Assembly: GCA_023458615.1 (NCBI GenBank)
Contig: JAEWYV010000044.1
Location: 1-10,719 of the forward strand
From: Bacillota bacterium
GTDB lineage: Bacteria; Bacillota; Clostridia; Christensenellales; CAG-138
Direction of reading: 5' to 3'
Length of the DNA stretch: 10,719 nucleotides
The notes below the pieces were generated by a model, which saw only the letters and a list, made by a program, of their open reading frames with translations, was not told the origin of the DNA and searched no databases. Each line of letters starts with the position of its first letter. The first letter of the stretch is position 1. Positions 1 through 4,011 of this stretch are shown here, piece after piece. A program made the position numbers and the translations under genes.

Positions 1-26
1 TTAATAATCTAATGTAATGTATGAAT

Positions 27-45
27 GTAACTAATATTTAGTTAC
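27..45. promoter_or_regulatory. Inverted-repeat operator candidate upstream of hicA
   Basis: A perfect 7-bp inverted repeat, GTAACTA-ATATT-TAGTTAC, ends six bases before the hicA ribosome binding site. A -10-like TAATAT (32-37) lies inside it, so a protein bound here would block transcription. HicB antitoxins with a DNA-binding domain commonly repress their own operon through such palindromes, and the downstream antitoxin has a ribbon-helix-helix-like segment. No convincing -35 box is seen. The palindrome is observed; its role as the HicB operator is inferred. Confidence 0.55.
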
Positions 46-60
46 GTGTTGGAGGTTTGA

Positions 61-315
61 ATGGGGTCTGCGAAACTGCTAGATAAGCTGTTGAGAAGAT
101 CAGGTAGCTTTACATATAAAGAAGTTCAGACTCTGATGAACTCTCTTGGTTTTATAGAGAATCAAAAGGGACACACCGCTGGCTCGCGGGTGTCCTTCAT
201 CCATCCCGTTTCGAAAAGTATTTTTTATATGCATAGACCGCATCCCGAGAACACAATTGGCAAGAAAACAATTGATGAGTTAGTGAGATTTCTTAAGGAG
301 GAGGAGATTGTTTAA
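61..315 (+). CDS. hicA: HicA-family mRNA interferase toxin
   Basis: An 84-residue protein resembling HicA (YcfA-like) toxins, small double-stranded-RNA-binding-fold proteins that cleave mRNA and stop translation. Seen in the sequence: an N-terminal helix-rich part, a G-S-R-V-S-F segment at 41-46 where canonical HicA has G-S-H, and the typical H-R-P-H-P strand end at 58-62 followed by a helix (about 68-80). The length is normal for the family. The ATG follows a strong GGAGG (51-55) at 5-nt spacing. The last base of its stop codon is the first base of the downstream hicB ATG, so the two are translationally coupled in the usual toxin-first HicAB order. The usual motif histidine is replaced by Arg43; H38, H58 or H61 would have to serve. 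The family call is firm from fold pattern and partner gene; activity is not shown. Confidence 0.85.
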   Translation: MGSAKLLDKLLRRSGSFTYKEVQTLMNSLGFIENQKGHTAGSRVSFIHPVSKSIFYMHRPHPENTIGKKTIDELVRFLKEEEIV

Positions 316-782
316 TGTCAGATATTATTGAGTACAAAGGCTATCAGACAAAGATTGAGTTCGATTCTGATTCAAACCTTTTGTTTGGTGTAGTAATGGG
401 TATCAATGATCGAATCATTGTAGAAGCTGAAAGTGTAACTGAATTTATAGATGCTTTTCATGAATCTGTCGATGATTATTTGGCGCTTTGCCAAGAATTG
501 AACAAAGAGCCACAAAAGCCTTATAAAGGCGTATTTAATGTCAGGGTAAGCCCCGCATTGCACAAAAAAGCTGCTCAAGAGGCATATAGGAGGAGCATTA
601 CGCTCAATGAGTTTGTATGTGAAGCCATTGAGCAACATTTAGAGTTAGAGGAAAAATACTCTGAATGGAAGGAAAGTCAAAGAATTGTTGATGAACCCCG
701 CTTCAATTTCTCCGAGATTCGAACAGCAAAAGTTGGAAACCTTCTGCAATATCAACCCCGAACTGCCGAGAATCTGAATTGA
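315..782 (+). CDS. hicB: HicB-family antitoxin with C-terminal extension
   Basis: A 155-residue antitoxin expected to bind and neutralise HicA and repress the operon. Residues about 1-65 form the degraded RNase-H-like HicB domain (Y-x-x-x-I-E-F...L-F-G-V-V-M-G-I, then an E-S-V-x-E-F...F-H-E-S-V-D-D-Y helix). Residues about 73-109 look like a ribbon-helix-helix DNA-binding segment (F-N-V-R-V-S-P-A-L-H-K-K-A...S-I-T-L-N-E-F-V). A further ~45 residues (110-155) are unusual for plain HicB and contain exposed aromatics W118, F130, F132 and Y146. Because a SecB-like chaperone follows, this tail may be a chaperone-addiction (ChAD) region; that is inference. The gene overlaps hicA by one base. A purine-rich Shine-Dalgarno stretch (295-306) lies inside the hicA 3' end, where it encodes K-E-E-E. 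Confidence 0.85.
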   Translation: MSDIIEYKGYQTKIEFDSDSNLLFGVVMGINDRIIVEAESVTEFIDAFHESVDDYLALCQELNKEPQKPYKGVFNVRVSPALHKKAAQEAYRRSITLNEFVCEAIEQHLELEEKYSEWKESQRIVDEPRFNFSEIRTAKVGNLLQYQPRTAENLN

Positions 783-790
783 GGTGAAGT

Positions 791-1210
791 ATGGAGAACA
801 GCAAAATTAAACTCACAAACTATCAAGTTGACGAGATCAAATTTAACATCAATCCAAATTGGGAGACTAATAAAACGGTCAAGCTTGCGCCTCAGTTTTC
901 GTGGGGTCGCGCTATCAACGATGAAAACAGTCATGAATTATTAGCTCTCGAATGTGAACTTTTTAAAGATGTAGAAGAACCCCCTTTCTGGTGCTTTGTT
1001 AAGATAACTGGTGAGTTTGAGATTAGCGAAGGTATTGACAGGGATTCCTTACAGCATCCGATGCTTTCTCTCCTGATTCCATACATGCGTGCTCTGATAT
1101 CTCAAGTAACTGCTGTTGCTCAAGTTAAGCCAGTTACTCTTCCGATAATTGATATTGACGTGATATTGGCTTCCGCAATCCCGGTAAATAAAGAAAGTGA
1201 GCATTTATAG
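791..1210 (+). CDS. SecB-like chaperone of a toxin-antitoxin-chaperone module
   Basis: A 139-residue protein resembling the SecB export chaperone, a homotetramer that holds clients unfolded. The SecB-like layout is visible: an N-terminal strand (V-D-E-I-K-F-N-I, 13-20), strands through F67-W-C-F-V...G-E-F-E-I, then the hallmark helix and tail at 89-125 (H-P-M-L-S-L-L-I-P-Y-M-R, followed by V-T-L-P-I-I-D-I-D-V-I), matching the SecB 'PYAR...LPPINF' region. A GAGGTGA ribosome binding site (781-787) overlaps the hicB stop, and the ATG follows 8 nt after that stop. SecB is generally absent from monoderm Firmicutes but occurs as a dedicated chaperone in toxin-antitoxin-chaperone operons. Its place directly behind HicAB therefore points to antitoxin protection rather than general export. 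The assignment rests on motif pattern by eye. Confidence 0.75.
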   Translation: MENSKIKLTNYQVDEIKFNINPNWETNKTVKLAPQFSWGRAINDENSHELLALECELFKDVEEPPFWCFVKITGEFEISEGIDRDSLQHPMLSLLIPYMRALISQVTAVAQVKPVTLPIIDIDVILASAIPVNKESEHL

Positions 1211-1288
1211 CAAAAGCCCTCAAGAGTTTCAAATACTCTCGGTCTTTGATTTAGTAATTCTGGTATCACATAGCTTCATTGATATCCC

Positions 1289-1320
1289 CAAAACCCCGCA
1301 GCTCATGCCACGGGGTTTTG
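1289..1320. terminator. Bidirectional intrinsic terminator between the TAC cassette and thiT
   Basis: A perfect 10-bp stem, CAAAACCCCG (1289-1298) with CGGGGTTTTG (1311-1320), encloses a 12-nt loop. The T-tracts lie in the stem arms, so it can act on both strands. It sits between the convergent ends of the secB-like gene and thiT. Confidence 0.8.
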
Positions 1321-1349
1321 CTTTACTCCAAATTCAGTTGAAAAGTCCC

Positions 1350-2033
1350 TTACCCCTTGCTAAACACCCGTTTAAACAGCCTTTGCACCGGCGGCAGGGC
1401 GGCGACGACGACGCAGAGAATCGTATCCACGCCGATGGTGAGGAAATTGTAGATCAGCGAATAGACCCAGGGGTTGCTGAACCCGTAATCCGCCGCATAG
1501 GAGCCAAAGAAGACCGCGCCGGAAACGGTGCTTGCCATCATCCGCAAAAACCCTGCGACAGCCGCGCCCAGCGGCAGGTTCTTCGGGAAAAACGCAGCGG
1601 TGCCAAGCAGTGTAAACGCCACGAAATAGTCCAGAATGAACTGCACGGGATGCACGATGTATGCCCCCTGCACCACCTGCAACAGCGAGAACGCAAACGC
1701 CGCGGTGAAGCCGTAGACCGGACCGAAATAGGCGGCATAGGCAAAGATCGGCAACATCGAGAGCAGCGTGATGGTTCCGCCCAGCGGCAGCGAGAAGAGC
1801 TTGAAATAACTCAGCACGAACGCAAGCGTGATCGAAAGCGCGCCGTAGACGAGCGACTGTGTGCGGCTGGGTTTGCCCAATGTTTCCGGCTGGGTTGCCG
1901 CCTGCGCCTTTGCGCGCCTGGCATAGGAAACAACCACCGCGATGAGCACGCCTAGGAGGACGAGCCCACCCAAGAGCATGTACAGCTCGATCCCTTCGAG
2001 CGAGGCGAGTTTGCTGAACAGTTTGAATTCCAT
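1350..2033 (-). CDS. thiT: ThiT, thiamine-binding S-component of an ECF transporter
   Basis: A 227-residue integral membrane protein that captures thiamine and works with a shared ECF module (EcfA/EcfA'/EcfT), none of which is in this window. Family motifs are visible: G-G-T-I-T-L-L-S-M-L-P-I (85-96), the G-F-x-x-A-F-x-F-S-L-L-Q helix, the H128...Q131-F-I-L-D-Y-F-V-A-F segment, and W189-V-Y-S-L-I-Y-N196 near the C-terminus, a region that holds ligand-binding residues in characterised ThiT. Six hydrophobic helices span about 60-213. An extra N-terminal helix (about 17-37) plus a charged linker makes it longer than the usual ~180-190 residues. The start was chosen at 2033 because AGGAG lies 9 nt upstream and the region beyond is the riboswitch leader; the reading frame open further upstream is not coding. 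The TPP riboswitch supports the thiamine assignment. Confidence 0.9.
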   Translation of the reverse strand: MEFKLFSKLASLEGIELYMLLGGLVLLGVLIAVVVSYARRAKAQAATQPETLGKPSRTQSLVYGALSITLAFVLSYFKLFSLPLGGTITLLSMLPIFAYAAYFGPVYGFTAAFAFSLLQVVQGAYIVHPVQFILDYFVAFTLLGTAAFFPKNLPLGAAVAGFLRMMASTVSGAVFFGSYAADYGFSNPWVYSLIYNFLTIGVDTILCVVVAALPPVQRLFKRVFSKG

Positions 2034-2055
2034 TGTTTCATTCTCCTTTTTCCAC

Positions 2056-2083
2056 AAAAAAATAGTCGCCAGTGAGACGACCA
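2056..2083 (-). terminator. Intrinsic terminator in the thiT leader (riboswitch expression platform)
   Basis: Read on the minus strand, TGGTCG pairs with CGACTA (one G-T wobble), extendable by two inner pairs, and is followed by seven T residues (2062 to 2056). It lies between the TPP aptamer and the thiT ribosome binding site, the normal position for TPP-dependent premature termination. Control by the aptamer is inferred from position. Confidence 0.75.
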
Positions 2084-2105
2084 TCAAAAAGAAGCTGCGA
2101 TATGT

Positions 2106-2185
2106 ATCACTTTCCTTCGATGGCATGACCCAACAGGTTCCAAGGGTACTTCTCAGTCCGGCTGTTCTTCCGGACGCCCCCGTGA
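2106..2185 (-). ncRNA. TPP riboswitch (THI element) controlling thiT
   Basis: The minus strand carries the conserved core of the thiamine pyrophosphate aptamer in order: a G-rich 5' arm (CACGGGGGCG, from about 2184), a hairpin TCCGG...CCGGA, the invariant CTGAGA (2156-2151), then GTACCC, GGAACCTG, and the distal GTCATGCCATCGAAGGAAAG. These match the pyrimidine- and pyrophosphate-sensing helices of the family. It starts close to the predicted transcription start and precedes a terminator hairpin and thiT. TPP binding should lower thiT expression by premature termination. Confidence 0.93.
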
Positions 2186-2193
2186 TGCGAATT

Positions 2194-2222
2194 AGGATAC
2201 ACGTTTTTACTCGGCCTGTCAA
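2194..2222 (-). promoter_or_regulatory. Sigma-A-type promoter of the thiT leader
   Basis: On the minus strand, -35 TTGACA (2222-2217) and -10 TATCCT (2199-2194) are separated by exactly 17 nt, predicting a start near 2187, just before the TPP aptamer. The -35 hexamer is perfect and the -10 matches at most positions. It is separated by only two bases from the -35 of the oppositely oriented rqcP promoter. Confidence 0.75.
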
Positions 2223-2224
2223 CC

Positions 2225-2253
2225 TTGACAAAGACAGTCTTCCAACGTAACAT
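2225..2253 (+). promoter_or_regulatory. Sigma-A-type promoter of rqcP-ispDF
   Basis: The -35 TTGACA (2225-2230) and -10 TAACAT (2248-2253) have a 17-nt spacer, giving a start near 2260 and a leader of about 55 nt before rqcP. Together with the thiT promoter the -35 boxes form the palindrome TGTCAA-CC-TTGACA. Confidence 0.7.
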
Positions 2254-2316
2254 GGTTTCGTGCTCCTGCATTGCAGAAAAAAGTAGGGCAAAACAGATTC
2301 AGAAAGAGAAAAGCAT

Positions 2317-2574
2317 ATGCGTTTGGATAAATACTTAAAGGTTTCCCGCATCATCAAGCGGCGCACCGTTGCCAACGAGGCGGCGGGTGCAGGCCGCGTC
2401 AGCATCAACGGCAAGGTGGCAAAGCCCTCCGCCGAGGTTTCGGTTGGGGACACGCTGGATCTGCTACTTGGCGGAAAGCATCTGCTCGTTCGGGTAGAGA
2501 GCCTGAAGGAAAGCGTCCACAAAGAGGACGCCGCAACCATGTATACCGTACTCAGCGGAGACGAGCTCCGATGA
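2317..2574 (+). CDS. rqcP: RqcP, S4-domain ribosome-associated quality control factor
   Basis: An 85-residue protein that is almost entirely an S4 RNA-binding domain: M-R-L-D-K-Y-L-K-V-S-R-I-I-K-R-R-T at the start, A-x-G-x-G-R-V-S-I-N-G-K-V-A-K-P-S in the middle, and a conserved K-E-D-A-A-T-M-Y-T-V-L end. This closely follows Bacillus YabO/RqcP. RqcP binds the 50S-peptidyl-tRNA complex with RqcH and promotes C-terminal alanine tailing of stalled nascent chains. The broader relative Hsp15 is less likely given the length and the C-terminal signature. The ribosome binding site is weak (AGAAAGAGAA). The stop codon overlaps the ispDF start in ATGA, so the two are translationally coupled. No rqcH is in the window. 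Confidence 0.88.
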   Translation: MRLDKYLKVSRIIKRRTVANEAAGAGRVSINGKVAKPSAEVSVGDTLDLLLGGKHLLVRVESLKESVHKEDAATMYTVLSGDELR

Positions 2575-3683
2575 GCCGCGCGGCTGCCATATTGCTCTGC
2601 GCGGGCGGCTCCACAAGAATGGGGTTTGACAAGCTGCTTACCCCCATCGCAGGAAGGACCGCCATTGAGCGTTCATTAGAGGCGCTCGTCCTCGGCGGCG
2701 CGGAGGAGATTATCTTCGCCGTTTCTCCCGCGACGCGCGCGTTTGTAGAGGAGCTTGCTTGCCCGGTGTCGCGCAAAATCGTCGAGGGCGGAGCGACCCG
2801 CGCGCAATCGGTGAAAAACGCGCTGGCGGCGATGGCGAATGTTGACGTCGTCGCAATTCACGATGCAGCGCGCTGCATGGTTACTCCTGAAACGGTACTC
2901 GAAAGCATCAAGAGCGCAGAAGCACACGGCAGCGGCGTGGTCGCCGGGCGCGTCACGGACACCATCGTTCAGCTGGATGACGGCAAAGTTTTACCGCTCG
3001 ATCGCAGCAAGCTCATCCGCATGCAGACGCCGCAGACGTTTCAGTTTAACCGCATCAAGCAAGCCTATGATACCGGAGATCTTTCTGTCGTTACGGACGA
3101 CTGCGCGCTCTATATCGCCGCGGGATATGAACCCCGATTTGTCTTCACCGAAGGCGAGGCGGCAAACCAGAAGCTCACCACGGGTGAGGACTGGGCGCTG
3201 GCGTTGGCAACCTACGCACGCTTTGGCACGGGCTTTGACACACACCGGCTTGTCGAGGGGCGTAAGCTCATCCTCGGCGGGGTGGAAATTCCGTTTGAAA
3301 AGGGCTTGCTGGGACATTCGGATGCGGATGTGCTGACCCACGCCATTATGGACGCGCTGCTCGGCGCGGCGGGGCTGGGCGACATCGGCAGACTATTTCC
3401 CGATACAGATAACGCTTATGAAGGTGCCGACAGCATCGAACTGCTTCGCGAGGTGATCCGTCGCATAGAGGCGCTCCGCCTTCGGGTTGCGCATGTCGAT
3501 GCCACAATCATCTGTGAGCGCCCGAAGATCAAGCCGTATGCAGCCGCGATGCAGGCGCGCCTGGCGGAAGCGATGCACATATCCCCCAATGCCGTCTCGA
3601 TTAAGGCAACCACCACCGAGGGCATGAATGACGAAGGAAAAGGCCTTTGTATCTCCGTAAACGCCATTGTTTCGCTTTTCTAG
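2571..3683 (+). CDS. ispDF: Bifunctional IspD-IspF fusion of the MEP isoprenoid pathway
   Basis: A 370-residue fusion of two non-consecutive MEP-pathway enzymes. Residues 1-~214 are IspD (MEP cytidylyltransferase): CTP-binding A-G-G-S-T-R-M-G (11-18) with K21, E-G-G-A-T-R-A-Q-S (72-80), H-D-A-A-R (97-101), T-P-Q-T-F (153-157), T-D-D (175-177) and the N-x-K-L-T near 199-203. Residues ~218-370 are IspF (2-C-methyl-D-erythritol 2,4-cyclodiphosphate synthase): G-F-D-T-H with zinc ligands D223 and H225, G-H-S-D-A-D (248-253), third ligand H257, F-P-D-T-D (276-280), and the C-terminal T-T-T-E-G-x-N-D-E-G-K-G. Both active sites look intact. IspE, the enzyme acting between them, is not in the window. 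The ATG overlaps the rqcP stop by 4 nt. Fused IspDF proteins are known in several bacterial groups. Confidence 0.96.
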   Translation: MSRAAAILLCAGGSTRMGFDKLLTPIAGRTAIERSLEALVLGGAEEIIFAVSPATRAFVEELACPVSRKIVEGGATRAQSVKNALAAMANVDVVAIHDAARCMVTPETVLESIKSAEAHGSGVVAGRVTDTIVQLDDGKVLPLDRSKLIRMQTPQTFQFNRIKQAYDTGDLSVVTDDCALYIAAGYEPRFVFTEGEAANQKLTTGEDWALALATYARFGTGFDTHRLVEGRKLILGGVEIPFEKGLLGHSDADVLTHAIMDALLGAAGLGDIGRLFPDTDNAYEGADSIELLREVIRRIEALRLRVAHVDATIICERPKIKPYAAAMQARLAEAMHISPNAVSIKATTTEGMNDEGKGLCISVNAIVSLF

Positions 3684-3741
3684 CGCAGTTATTCCCCCAC
3701 TATTTGTGTATTTCTTTTATTTATTCGAATTGCAGAATCCA

Positions 3742-3779
3742 GAAAGTTAGAAAGGCTTCTTCAAACTTTTGTTGTTTTT
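3742..3779 (+). terminator. Probable terminator after ispDF
   Basis: AAAGTT-AGAA (3743-3752) pairs with TTCT (3757-3760) and AACTTT (3764-3769), with an AGGC loop and a 3-nt bulge. A T-rich tract, TGTTGTTTTT (3770-3779), follows. The stem is AT-rich and therefore weak, but the layout fits an intrinsic terminator about 60 nt past the stop codon. Confidence 0.45.
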
Positions 3780-3799
3780 GATACATGCCTTCCAAAAAA

Positions 3800-3838
3800 T
3801 GTAACAAGATTTAAATCAGAATGTAACAGCGTGTAACA
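3800..3838. repeat. Three TGTAACA direct repeats upstream of the lipoprotein gene
   Basis: TGTAACA occurs at 3800-3806, 3822-3828 and 3832-3838, with start-to-start distances of 22 and 10 bp, roughly two turns and one turn of DNA. All are on the same strand and about 70-105 bp upstream of the predicted promoter. This could be a binding array for a regulator. The repeats are observed; the function is unknown. Confidence 0.5.
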
Positions 3839-3856
3839 ATTCACCATTTTCCACCT

Positions 3857-3883
3857 GCCGTGCCGCATTCCATGCTGCACGGC
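3857..3883. other. GC-rich hairpin in the intergenic region
   Basis: GCCGTGC (3857-3863) pairs with GCACGGC (3877-3883). Inside, GCAT pairs with ATGC around a TCC loop, separated by one C/T mismatch. It is followed by GTTTATTCTG, too poor in T for a confident terminator. It could be a back-up terminator for ispDF or a regulatory site ahead of the lipoprotein promoter. Confidence 0.5.
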
Positions 3884-3904
3884 GTTTATTCTGTGTCCCG
3901 TTGT

Positions 3905-3932
3905 TTGTTTTTTTCGCCCGCTCGTGTATACT
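3905..3932 (+). promoter_or_regulatory. Predicted promoter of the NlpC/P60 lipoprotein gene
   Basis: A -35-like TTGTTT (3905-3910) and a good -10 TATACT (3927-3932) are 16 nt apart. This predicts a start near 3939 and a leader of about 70 nt. The -10 is convincing; the -35 is only partly matched. The rest of the 328-base gap (3684-4011) shows no coding potential. Confidence 0.5.
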
Positions 3933-4011
3933 GATGATCAATAGCACTACTTTTTTATAGTTGCATATGGGTTAAAATCCCGCCCTTTTTCATTTATTCA
4001 CCGGAGGGTCT

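Noticed and set aside
1223..1239. Small hairpin AGAGT...ACTCT after the secB-like gene
   Set aside because: Only five pairs with no T-run; the strong terminator 50 bp further on explains the end of the operon.
1197..1955. Long plus-strand reading frame opposite thiT
   Set aside because: It is rich in Arg/Gln/His/Glu with no family resemblance and lies antisense to an evident membrane protein with riboswitch, promoter and ribosome binding site; it is a shadow of a GC-rich gene.
2034..2540. Open 5' extension of the thiT frame
   Set aside because: It would run through the TPP riboswitch, the terminator, the divergent promoters and into rqcP. The start at 2033 has a proper ribosome binding site.
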